Shown: in pieces, positions 24,286 through 31,992 of the stretch
Position numbering within the stretch: the first letter of the stretch is position 1
Layout of the letters: each line of letters starts with the position of its first letter
DNA from: Dokdonella_A sp963758365
GTDB lineage: Bacteria > Pseudomonadota > Gammaproteobacteria > Xanthomonadales > Rhodanobacteraceae
Length of the DNA stretch: 64,000 nt
Direction of reading: 5' to 3'
NCBI GenBank assembly: GCA_963758365.1
Contig: CAVWVB010000001.1
Location: 1,798,001-1,862,000 of the forward strand
The notes under the pieces: generated by a model
The model's database searches: none
What the model was told of the DNA's origin: nothing
The model's input: only the letters and a program-made list of their open reading frames with translations
Made by a program: the position numbers and the translations under genes

Positions 24286-25344
24286 ATGACGCGCTTGCAT
24301 CGATCGGCATGGCTTGCGGTACAAGCGGCCCTGCTGCTCGCGGTGGCTGCATCCGACGCGGGCGCGCAGCAGACCCGCGAGCAACTGTCGAAGTCGCTGC
24401 CGGCAACGAACCTGTCGAACGACGACCTGAACGCGACGTCGCGTGCGCTGCTTGCGGCACCGGGATTCGCTACCGCACGCGTGGCCCGCAACCCGAACGC
24501 ACCCGCAGCGACGCCGGTCGGCGAACGAATGTGCATTGCCTGCCATCAACTCGAAAGCGAACACTTCACGCATACGTTTCACGCGCTCGGCCTGCATGCC
24601 GCGAACAAGGCCGACGCCGCGGTTCCGGTCTGCGAGACCTGCCACGGTCCGGGCTCGGCACATGCGCAGAATCCGACCACGAAGGGCCTGATCATCGGTT
24701 ACACGAAAGATTCGGGCACGCCGATCGAGGTGCAGACATCGACGTGTCTGGGCTGTCACGAAGGCGGTCAGCGCGATCACTGGCGCGGGTCCGTGCACCA
24801 GCGCAACGGCCTGTCCTGCAGCGACTGCCACAACCCGATGGCGAAGTTCTCGGTCGAAGGCCTGATGGCCAGGGCCTCGATCAACGATACCTGCGCGCAA
24901 TGCCATCGCGACATCCGCATGCAGTTCAACCGACGTTCGCACATGCCGTTGCCGGAAGGGCAGATGAGTTGCGACGACTGCCACAACCCGCACGGCAGCC
25001 TGACCAACCCGTTGCTGAAGACCAATACCGTCAACGAGACCTGCTACCAGTGCCATGCCGAGAAGCGCGGGCCGTTTCTGTTCGAGCACGCGCCGGTGCG
25101 CGAGAGTTGCCTGAACTGCCATACCCCGCACGGCTCGAACCAGAACACCCTGCTGGTCGCGCCGATTCCGTTCCTCTGCCAGCAATGCCATTCGCATCTG
25201 CTCCATCCGAACGACCTGCAGACACCCGAGTCGCTGGCAACCGGCACGCATCCCGACGAGCGCATCATGGGCCGCGGCTGCATCAGCTGTCACGCGAACA
25301 TTCACGGGTCGAACGCACCCTCGGGGTCGCGCTTCCATGAATAG
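24286..25344 (+). CDS. mtrA: decaheme c-type cytochrome of the MtrA/PioA/DmsE family
   Basis: This 352-residue secreted protein has a signal peptide (core LAVQAALLLAVAA, cleavage after AGA) and exactly ten CxxCH heme-attachment motifs between residues 83 and 336: CIACH, CETCH, CLGCH, CSDCH, CAQCH, CDDCH, CYQCH, CLNCH, CQQCH and CISCH. Size and spacing fit the MtrA/DmsE family, which forms a heme wire inside an MtrB-type outer-membrane barrel and moves electrons between periplasm and cell exterior (metal reduction, Fe(II) oxidation or external dimethyl sulfoxide reduction). The barrel gene follows after 18 bp. No MtrC/OmcA surface cytochrome or DmsA reductase is adjacent, so the direction and external partner are open. 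Confidence 0.93.
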   Translation: MTRLHRSAWLAVQAALLLAVAASDAGAQQTREQLSKSLPATNLSNDDLNATSRALLAAPGFATARVARNPNAPAATPVGERMCIACHQLESEHFTHTFHALGLHAANKADAAVPVCETCHGPGSAHAQNPTTKGLIIGYTKDSGTPIEVQTSTCLGCHEGGQRDHWRGSVHQRNGLSCSDCHNPMAKFSVEGLMARASINDTCAQCHRDIRMQFNRRSHMPLPEGQMSCDDCHNPHGSLTNPLLKTNTVNETCYQCHAEKRGPFLFEHAPVRESCLNCHTPHGSNQNTLLVAPIPFLCQQCHSHLLHPNDLQTPESLATGTHPDERIMGRGCISCHANIHGSNAPSGSRFHE

Positions 25345-25362
25345 CGGCGCGGGAGGTGCACC

Positions 25363-27960
25363 ATGAACACGACCGCCACTCTCCTGTCGTCGCAGCGGCG
25401 AGTACGTGCAGCGGCGCGCCGGATCGCCACGCTCGTCGGCACGACGGCGCTGACATGCGCGCTGACAGTGCATGCCGACACTGGCGTCGGCGTTGATACC
25501 TGGCACGCGAACAAGTTCGATCCAAGCGCCGGCGCGGCGAGCGCCGCACCCGACCAGCGCGGAACGTCGTGGCTGGTTCCCGGACAGCATCGATCCCCGA
25601 CCGGCAACCTCTACCTGTGTCCTGCCGAACCACCGCGTGTCGAGGACCACGGCGGCGACTGGCAGGTCTACGGAGTTCTCGATGTCGGCGCGGTCGCGAC
25701 CAGCGGCGACGACCGCAATGCGCTCTGGAACCGGTATGTCGACTGGGACAGCGGCCTGATTCTTGGCCTCCTCGACCTGATGTTCGAGCGCCCCGAAGAT
25801 GGAAGCTACGCGAACATCCGCGCGAGCCGGATCAGCGCGGACGACCAGTACTACCAGGCCGTGTTCGGCCGCGCCGGCAGCTACAAGGTGCAGGCGTTCC
25901 TGCGCGACATGCCGAACGTGCTCTCGAACAATGCGCGCTCGATCTGGAATGGCGTCGGCGACAACCGGCTGACGTTGCGCGACGGCCTCGTCGCGGCAGG
26001 CAGCACGCCGGCCGAGGTCGCGGCCGTTTCCGCGGCGACGCCCGCAGGCCGGCTGTCGGTCAAGCGCTCCAAGCAGGGACTGGGTTTCAGCATGTACCTG
26101 AGTCCGCAATGGACCGCGTATGCGAACCTCACCGACGAGGAACGCAAGGGCGCGCGCCCCTATGGCGGCCCGTTCTTCTTCAACTTCCCGTTTCCGGACA
26201 ACGGCGGCGTGTTGGAAACCCCGCGGCCGATCGACGACGCGACGATCAACATGACCGCGGGACTGCGCTTCGCGGGCGCCGTCTGGCGCATGGACTTCGG
26301 CTACACCGGCTCGTTCTATCGCGATCGCTACACGCGCTACACCTTCGAAACACCCTTCGCGCTGGCCCCGGTCGTGCCCGGCGCCGTATCGGCACCGCTG
26401 ACCACGGGTCAGTTCGCGACCGAACCGGACAACGACTACCACAACCTCAAGGCCACGTTCACGCGCAAGCTCTCCCTCAACGGCGAAGTGTCGCTGACCG
26501 CTTCCGGCGGGCGCATGCGCCAGAACGACAGCCTGATCGCGCCGGTCGACTGCCAGGGCGTGTTCGGTATCGGTCTCGGCGGCAGCCTGCAACCCGGTCC
26601 GCAGAATCCGTTCCTGTACAACTGTGCCGACTGGAACACGCCGGCCGCGCTGTCGCGCCCGTCTGCCGACATGCAGATCGACACGACCCTCGTCGATGGC
26701 CGCATCGTGCTGCAGCCGAGTCCGGACTGGACCCTGCGCGGCAGCCTGCGCTTCAACCGCGAGGATTATCGCAACACCTGGCTCGCCTACAACCCGCTGA
26801 CCGGCGCCTACGGTTACGTGAGCGAGAACGGTGCACAGGGCAGCGTGGTGCCCGGCGAGATCGGTTTCTGGTATCCGGGCGCGGGCGCGCAGAACATCAC
26901 GCGCGTGCGCAGCCTGCCGCTCGACATGCAGACGACCGAAGGCACGCTCGGCGCGGACTGGAAGCTCAGCCGGCACGACACGCTCGGCGCGACTTATACC
27001 TTCAACCGGTACGAGCCGGGCAACCGCGAGCGTCACCGAATCGACGACAACAGCGTCAAGCTGACCTGGGTCAACCGCGCGCTCGACTGGTTGACCGTGC
27101 GCGTCAACTACACCTATCTGAAGCAGGACGGCGATCGCTACAACTACGATCCCTACGAGTTCACGTTCTCGACCGACCTTCCCGGCTTCGTGCCGCCCGC
27201 GGGTGGTGTCCCCGCGCACACGGTCGACGCGCTGCGCAAGTACGACATGGCGAGCCGCGACGAGAACAAGATCGACCTGATGGCGACCGTGATACCACGC
27301 GAGGACATGACTGTCAGCGCGTCGCTGCGCGCGGACTACAACGACTACGACGCCGAACTGGGCCGCCAGCGCTATGACACGCTCGGCTTCACCCTGCAAT
27401 GGGAATGGCAACCCGCACCCGGCACCACTGCGAGCGTCTACTACGGATACGACCAGTCGAAGCTCGGGCTTGCCAACGTCAACGACGCGGCCACCGACAA
27501 CCCGGACCCGAGTCTCGGCGGCCCGACCTATCCGCTCGACTACCGCTGGTGGGCCGACGACAAGCAGCGCAACCACAACGCAGGCATGACCTTCAACCAC
27601 CGGATCGGTCGCGTGGCCGTGGATGCGAACTGGAATTTCCTCTACGCACGCGGCATCACGAGCTACCGTTTTGCTTCGCCCGCAGCGCTCGCCTATTTCG
27701 GCGACGGCACCACGGTCCCGGGCAACGCGTTTCCACCGATGACCTATCGGATCAATTCGCTGAATGTAGGCGTCACCGTTCCGATCGCCGAGCGCATTGC
27801 ACTGCGGCTGTTCGACTATTACGAACGCGGCAGCATCAGCGACTGGCACTACCTCGGTTTCGATGCCGCGCGCGTGTTCGACCATCGCGTCTACACCGAC
27901 GGCGGTCCGCAAGGCTACAACGCGAACCTGGTCGGCCTGCTGGTCCGGATCACGCTGTGA
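25363..27960 (+). CDS. mtrB: MtrB/PioB family decaheme-associated outer-membrane beta-barrel
   Basis: This 865-residue protein has a long basic N-terminal leader with a hydrophobic signal (TLVGTTALTCALTVHA) and then alternating beta-strand sequence throughout, ending in NLVGLLVRITL. Its final residue is a hydrophobic leucine where outer-membrane proteins usually have an aromatic. Family landmarks include YANIRASRISADDQYYQAVF near the N-terminus and repeated R-x-N-Y-x-Y strand motifs. The barrel insulates the decaheme cytochrome across the outer membrane. The N-terminal CxxC of Shewanella MtrB is absent; only isolated cysteines occur, as expected of more PioB/MtoB-like members. It is 18 bp after mtrA and 10 bp before the diheme cytochrome gene. 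Confidence 0.92.
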   Translation: MNTTATLLSSQRRVRAAARRIATLVGTTALTCALTVHADTGVGVDTWHANKFDPSAGAASAAPDQRGTSWLVPGQHRSPTGNLYLCPAEPPRVEDHGGDWQVYGVLDVGAVATSGDDRNALWNRYVDWDSGLILGLLDLMFERPEDGSYANIRASRISADDQYYQAVFGRAGSYKVQAFLRDMPNVLSNNARSIWNGVGDNRLTLRDGLVAAGSTPAEVAAVSAATPAGRLSVKRSKQGLGFSMYLSPQWTAYANLTDEERKGARPYGGPFFFNFPFPDNGGVLETPRPIDDATINMTAGLRFAGAVWRMDFGYTGSFYRDRYTRYTFETPFALAPVVPGAVSAPLTTGQFATEPDNDYHNLKATFTRKLSLNGEVSLTASGGRMRQNDSLIAPVDCQGVFGIGLGGSLQPGPQNPFLYNCADWNTPAALSRPSADMQIDTTLVDGRIVLQPSPDWTLRGSLRFNREDYRNTWLAYNPLTGAYGYVSENGAQGSVVPGEIGFWYPGAGAQNITRVRSLPLDMQTTEGTLGADWKLSRHDTLGATYTFNRYEPGNRERHRIDDNSVKLTWVNRALDWLTVRVNYTYLKQDGDRYNYDPYEFTFSTDLPGFVPPAGGVPAHTVDALRKYDMASRDENKIDLMATVIPREDMTVSASLRADYNDYDAELGRQRYDTLGFTLQWEWQPAPGTTASVYYGYDQSKLGLANVNDAATDNPDPSLGGPTYPLDYRWWADDKQRNHNAGMTFNHRIGRVAVDANWNFLYARGITSYRFASPAALAYFGDGTTVPGNAFPPMTYRINSLNVGVTVPIAERIALRLFDYYERGSISDWHYLGFDAARVFDHRVYTDGGPQGYNANLVGLLVRITL

Positions 27961-27970
27961 GGGCGCCGCG

Positions 27971-28663
27971 ATGACCGACCGATATCATCTGAATCCAGCG
28001 TGCGCCGCCGTGCTGATGCTGGTCGCGGGCATGGCCTGCGCGCAGACGGATTTCGTCGACCTGCGCGAGGTTGGACCCGTGCCCGGCAACCCCGACGCGG
28101 TGCGCGCCAAGGTCGCGCTGTGCAGCGCCTGCCATGGCCCGGCCGGCATCTCCGTCGTGCCGACGTTTCCGAGCATTGCCGGGCAGCCCGCCGAGTACCT
28201 GTACTGGCAGCTCGTCGAGTTCAAGCGCGAGGCGCGTGCCGATTCACCGATGACCGCGATCGTCGGCACCCTGAGCGACCAGGAGATGCGCGACTACGCG
28301 GCGTATTTCGCCACGCTCGCGCCGCCGCAGCCGCAGCCGCAGCCGGCAAGCGACAACGGATTGGACATCCGCCGCGGAGCGACCCTGTTCGCGCGCGGCG
28401 ACGTGCAGGCCGGTATTCCGCCCTGTCAGGGCTGCCATGGTACGGACGGCAGCGGTCATCCACTGGCTGCCGCCCACGTCCGCTACCGCGTGTACCCGGT
28501 TCTGCGCGGCCAGCATTCCGCCTACATCGCGCAGCGTCTCATGGATTTCCGCAACCGCAGGCACACCCTGAGCAGCAGCGACCGGATCATGCAGGGCGTG
28601 GCGCAGAATATCGGCGACGCCGATGCGCAGGCGATTGCGGACTGGCTGCAGCACGCGCACTGA
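27971..28663 (+). CDS. periplasmic diheme cytochrome c (c4/c553-like)
   Basis: This 230-residue protein has a signal peptide (core AAVLMLVAGMACA) and two cytochrome c domains joined by a Pro/Gln linker (PPQPQPQPQPA). Heme motifs are CSACH at residues 51-55 and CQGCH at 152-156, and distal Met ligands are likely in SPMTAIVGTLSDQEM and near RIMQGVA. It resembles cytochrome c4 or the c-type subunits that shuttle electrons in the periplasm. Position after mtrAB suggests it connects the outer-membrane conduit to inner-membrane enzymes, as PioC or CymA do elsewhere; that role is inferred. It is followed by a 179-bp gap containing a hairpin and then ccmF. Confidence 0.88.
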   Translation: MTDRYHLNPACAAVLMLVAGMACAQTDFVDLREVGPVPGNPDAVRAKVALCSACHGPAGISVVPTFPSIAGQPAEYLYWQLVEFKREARADSPMTAIVGTLSDQEMRDYAAYFATLAPPQPQPQPASDNGLDIRRGATLFARGDVQAGIPPCQGCHGTDGSGHPLAAAHVRYRVYPVLRGQHSAYIAQRLMDFRNRRHTLSSSDRIMQGVAQNIGDADAQAIADWLQHAH

Positions 28664-28747
28664 TCAGGCATTCCCGCTCAACGAGAGGCCCGGATGGACA
28701 CGCGATGGTGCGGACAATACCGCGTCGGCGCCACTCTGGGTCCGATC

Positions 28748-28779
28748 GGTGCGGCCGCCATGTGCCGATCTGCCGCACC
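28748..28779. terminator. inverted repeat between the diheme cytochrome gene and ccmF
   Basis: GGTGCGGC (28748-28755) and GCCGCACC (28772-28779) form a perfect 8-bp stem with a 16-base loop, followed by CCCCCTGCTGC rather than a T-run. Together with the inverted repeat at 24119 it brackets the porin-cytochrome genes. Confidence 0.35.
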
Positions 28780-28842
28780 CCCCTGCTGCAGGCATTGCGT
28801 CAACTCGCGTAAGCTAGCCGTTTCACCGTTCACCCCTGCCGC

Positions 28843-30873
28843 ATGATCCCCGAACTCGGGCAATTCGCACTGATCCTCGCGCTGCTGTTGAGCGCCGCGC
28901 AGTGCGTGCTGCCGATCCTCGGCGCGCATCTGCGCAACCCCGCGTTGATCGCGGTCGCACGGCCCGTGGTGGCCGGCCAGGCCGTATTCGTCGTGCTCGC
29001 GTTCGCGATCCTCACCTATGCATTCGTGACCCAGGATTTCTCGGTCGCCTACGTCGCGCAGAACTCGAATTCGCTGCTGCCCTGGTACTACCGGTTCTCG
29101 GCGGTCTGGGGCGCGCACGAAGGCTCGCTGCTGCTGTGGGTGCTGATCCTCAATGTCTGGACCGTCGCGGTCGCCGCGTTCTCGCGCCGTCTGCCCGACG
29201 ACTTCATTGCGCGCGTGCTCGGCGTGCTCGGCTTCATCAGCTTCGGCTTCCTGCTGTTCACGGTGCTGACCTCCAATCCATTCCTGCGCGCGCTGCCGAT
29301 GCCGGTCGACGGCAACGACCTGAATCCGGTCCTGCAGGATCCGGGGCTGATCATGCATCCGCCGATGCTCTACACCGGCTACGTCGGTTTTTCGGTTGCG
29401 TTCGCGTTCGCGATCGCGGCACTGCTCGGCGGCGAACTCGACGTGCGCTGGGTGCGCTGGGCGCGGCCGTGGACGAATGTTGCCTGGGGCTTCCTCACGC
29501 TCGGCATCGCGCTCGGTTCGTGGTGGGCGTACTACGAACTCGGCTGGGGCGGCTGGTGGTTCTGGGACCCGGTCGAGAACGCGTCGTTCATGCCGTGGCT
29601 GGTCGGCACCGCGCTGATCCATACCCAGGCGGTCACCGAAAAACGCGGCTCGTTCCGCGCCTGGACCCTGCTGCTCGCGATCTTCGCGTTCTCGCTGTCG
29701 CTGCTCGGCACGTTTCTCGTGCGTTCGGGCGTGCTGACCAGCGTGCACTCGTTCGCGGCCGACCCGGAACGCGGGCTGTTCATCCTGACCTTTCTCGCGG
29801 TGGTGATCGGCGGCGCGCTGCTGCTTTACGCGGTGCGCGCGCCCAAGGTGGCCGGCGGCGAACCGTTCGCGGCCGTGTCGAGGGAAACGCTGCTGCTGGT
29901 CAACAACCTGATGTTCACCTGTGCCGCGGCGATGGTCCTGCTCGGCACGCTGTACCCGATGCTCGGCGATGCGCTGCATCTGGGCCGCATCTCGGTCGGA
30001 CCGCCGTATTTCGGTTTCATGTTCGTACTGCTGATGCTGCCGGTGATCGCGCTGCTGCCGTTCGGACCGTTTCTCGGGTGGCGCAGCGGCGACTGGAGGC
30101 GCACTCTTCGCGCGCTGAAGCCCGCGCTGTATGCCGCAACCGGGATCACCCTCGTTGCAGCGATCGCGGCCCACGTGCTCGCGGGCGGCCTGCCATGGCG
30201 CGCGCTCGCGGGCGTCGCCGCGTCGCTCTGGGTCGGCCTCGGTATCGGGCTGTATGCGCTGTCGCGCTGGCGTAGCGCAGCGCGCGGAAGGCGTTACACG
30301 CCGGAGATGCTCGGCATGATCTGCGCGCATTTCGGCGTCGCGGTGTTCGTGGCGGGCGTGCTCATCGTCGAGGCCAGCAGCGTCGAGAAAGACATCCGCA
30401 TGGCCCCCGACCAGAGCGTGACGATCGGCAAGCTCGAGTTCCGCTTCGACGGCGTGACCGAGACGCGTGGCCCGAACTTCAGCGCACAGCAGGGCACGCT
30501 CAGCGTGCTCGAAGGCGGCACCGTCGTGGCCACGCTGCACCCGCAGAAACGCATCTACACGCGCACCCAGCAGCCGCAGACCGAATCCGCGATCGACCCG
30601 GGGCTGTTCCGCGATGTCTATGTCGCGCTCGGCGAACCGGTCGGCAGCGATGGCGCCTGGGCGGTACGCGTTTACGTCAAGCCGTTCGTACGCTGGATCT
30701 GGCTCGGCGCACTGTTCATGATGCTCGGCGGATTCGTTGCCGCGGCCGACCGCCGCTTCCGTGCGCTGCCGGTACGCGACACGCCCGCGCCGACGCCCAC
30801 GGACCGGCTGCACGAGGCAGCGCGCGCCGCGCATGCGCCGGTCCGCGCTGGCGCGTCGGGGAAATCCGCGTGA
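28843..30873 (+). CDS. ccmF: cytochrome c heme lyase subunit CcmF
   Basis: This 676-residue polytopic inner-membrane protein has about fifteen hydrophobic segments and joins heme to apocytochrome c together with CcmH and CcmI. The WWD domain is intact (LGWGGWWFWDPVENASFMPW), with conserved heme-ligand histidines in LIMHPPMLYTGYVG, RSGVLTSVHSFA and others. GLxxxP-type loops and a large periplasmic segment near the C-terminus are as in the family. It resumes the ccm gene set interrupted after ccmE. The GTG of ccmG overlaps its stop codon. Confidence 0.95.
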   Translation: MIPELGQFALILALLLSAAQCVLPILGAHLRNPALIAVARPVVAGQAVFVVLAFAILTYAFVTQDFSVAYVAQNSNSLLPWYYRFSAVWGAHEGSLLLWVLILNVWTVAVAAFSRRLPDDFIARVLGVLGFISFGFLLFTVLTSNPFLRALPMPVDGNDLNPVLQDPGLIMHPPMLYTGYVGFSVAFAFAIAALLGGELDVRWVRWARPWTNVAWGFLTLGIALGSWWAYYELGWGGWWFWDPVENASFMPWLVGTALIHTQAVTEKRGSFRAWTLLLAIFAFSLSLLGTFLVRSGVLTSVHSFAADPERGLFILTFLAVVIGGALLLYAVRAPKVAGGEPFAAVSRETLLLVNNLMFTCAAAMVLLGTLYPMLGDALHLGRISVGPPYFGFMFVLLMLPVIALLPFGPFLGWRSGDWRRTLRALKPALYAATGITLVAAIAAHVLAGGLPWRALAGVAASLWVGLGIGLYALSRWRSAARGRRYTPEMLGMICAHFGVAVFVAGVLIVEASSVEKDIRMAPDQSVTIGKLEFRFDGVTETRGPNFSAQQGTLSVLEGGTVVATLHPQKRIYTRTQQPQTESAIDPGLFRDVYVALGEPVGSDGAWAVRVYVKPFVRWIWLGALFMMLGGFVAAADRRFRALPVRDTPAPTPTDRLHEAARAAHAPVRAGASGKSA

Positions 30874-31415
30874 ACGCGCGCCTGCTGCCGTTCGCGGGAT
30901 TCGTGCTGGTGCTCGCGCTGCTCGGCTTCGGCATCTGGTGGAGCGGGCACCACGACCTGCGCGAGGTGCCCTCGCCGCTGATCGACAAGCCCGCACCGAA
31001 GTTCGCGCTGCCCCTGCTCGACGATCCGTCGCGCCGCTTCGGCAGCGCCGACCTCGCGGGCAAACCGTACCTGCTCAACGTGTTCGCGAGCTGGTGCTTC
31101 GCGTGTCGCGACGAACATCCGATCCTGATGGCCGAAGGCAAACGCCTCGGCATCCCGCTGGTCGGGTTCAACTACAAGGACGAGCCGGCCGATGCGAAGC
31201 GCTGGCTCGCGCAGTACGGCAACCCGTATGACATCGTGATAGCGGACCTGCCCGGCGACGTCGCGATCGACTTCGGCGTGACCGGTGCGCCCGAGAGCTT
31301 CCTCGTCGACGGTCACGGCGTGATCCGCTACAAGTACATCAGCCCGATCACGCCGCAGGTCATTGCGGGCGAATTGCTGCCGCGCATCGCGAAGTTGCGG
31401 GGAGCCGCGCGATGA
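30870..31415 (+). CDS. ccmG: thiol:disulfide interchange protein CcmG/DsbE
   Basis: This 181-residue thioredoxin-fold protein is anchored by an N-terminal helix (LLPFAGFVLVLALLGFGIWW) with its catalytic domain in the periplasm, where it reduces the CxxCH cysteines of apocytochromes before heme attachment. The active site is WCFAC within NVFASWCFAC, and the conserved GVTGAPESFLVDGHG carries the cis-proline loop. The GTG start at 30870 overlaps the ccmF stop (GTGA). Length is normal for the family. Confidence 0.93.
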   Translation: MNARLLPFAGFVLVLALLGFGIWWSGHHDLREVPSPLIDKPAPKFALPLLDDPSRRFGSADLAGKPYLLNVFASWCFACRDEHPILMAEGKRLGIPLVGFNYKDEPADAKRWLAQYGNPYDIVIADLPGDVAIDFGVTGAPESFLVDGHGVIRYKYISPITPQVIAGELLPRIAKLRGAAR

Positions 31416-31492
31416 AGTTTCATGCGCGAGTCGCACCTGCCGCCGGGTCCTGCGCTTCAAGGGGAAGGCTGCACGGAGAGGATTTCCGGTGA
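31412..31492 (+). CDS. possible 26-aa coupling ORF between ccmG and ccmH
   Basis: An ATG at 31412 overlaps the ccmG stop (ATGA) and reads MKFHARVAPAAG... for 26 codons to a TGA at 31490-31492 that overlaps the proposed GTG start of ccmH (GTGA). It contains no domain. It may simply pass ribosomes from ccmG to ccmH, or it may be the frameshifted remnant of an older ccmH start. Expression is not demonstrated. Confidence 0.3.
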   Translation: MKFHARVAPAAGSCASRGRLHGEDFR

Positions 31493-31992
31493 CAGCGCAC
31501 AGGCCGCACCCTGCCCTGCTCCGCCGGCCCCTCGGACGCGCAGGGATCGTGCGACATGCCCACGCGTTGCTGGTCGTGTTGTTGATGGCCGCTTCCTTCA
31601 GCGCCCTCGCCGCGGTCGATCCGCTGCCGTTCAGGGATCGCGCCGAAGAGGTACGTTTCCAGAACCTGACCCGCCAGTTGCGCTGCCTGGTCTGCCAGAA
31701 CGAGAGCCTCAACGATTCCAGCGCGCCGCTCGCCGCTGACCTGCGCCGCGACGTGTTCGAACAGATGCAGGCCGGCAGGAGCGACGCCGAAATCAAGAAC
31801 TGGCTGACCGCGCGCTACGGCGATTTCGTGCTCTACGACCCGCCGCTGCGCGGCGGCACCTGGCTGCTCTGGTTCGGGCCGCTGCTGATCCTCGTGATCG
31901 GCGCGCTCGTGGTCTTCTTCAATGTGCGTCGCCGCGCCACGGCAGCGCCCACCCATGCGCGTGCGGACGACGACCCGGGAGACGACTGGTAA
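31489..31992 (+). CDS. ccmH: cytochrome c maturation protein CcmH
   Basis: This protein carries the family signature LRCLVCQNESLNDS, whose two cysteines exchange disulfides with apocytochrome and CcmG, in a short periplasmic domain ending in the membrane helix WFGPLLILVIGALVVFF. With the GTG at 31489, after GGAGAGGA, it has 167 residues. A second GTG at 31549 would give 147 residues and places the signal peptide (HALLVVLLMAASFSALA) at the very N-terminus, so the start is uncertain. Its stop overlaps the ccmI ATG (TAATG). Confidence 0.9.
   Translation: MTAHRPHPALLRRPLGRAGIVRHAHALLVVLLMAASFSALAAVDPLPFRDRAEEVRFQNLTRQLRCLVCQNESLNDSSAPLAADLRRDVFEQMQAGRSDAEIKNWLTARYGDFVLYDPPLRGGTWLLWFGPLLILVIGALVVFFNVRRRATAAPTHARADDDPGDDW

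Noticed and set aside
23968..27912. A 1314-codon open frame on the minus strand opposite mtrA and mtrB
   Set aside because: It is antisense to two clearly identified genes. Its translation is Arg/Val/His-rich without domain motifs, as expected for the mirrored frame of GC-rich coding DNA.
24286..28663. Dimethyl sulfoxide respiration (DmsEF-type) as the definite role of the decaheme module
   Set aside because: DmsE-like sequence alone does not prove it; no dmsAB reductase genes accompany the conduit, so the role is left open.
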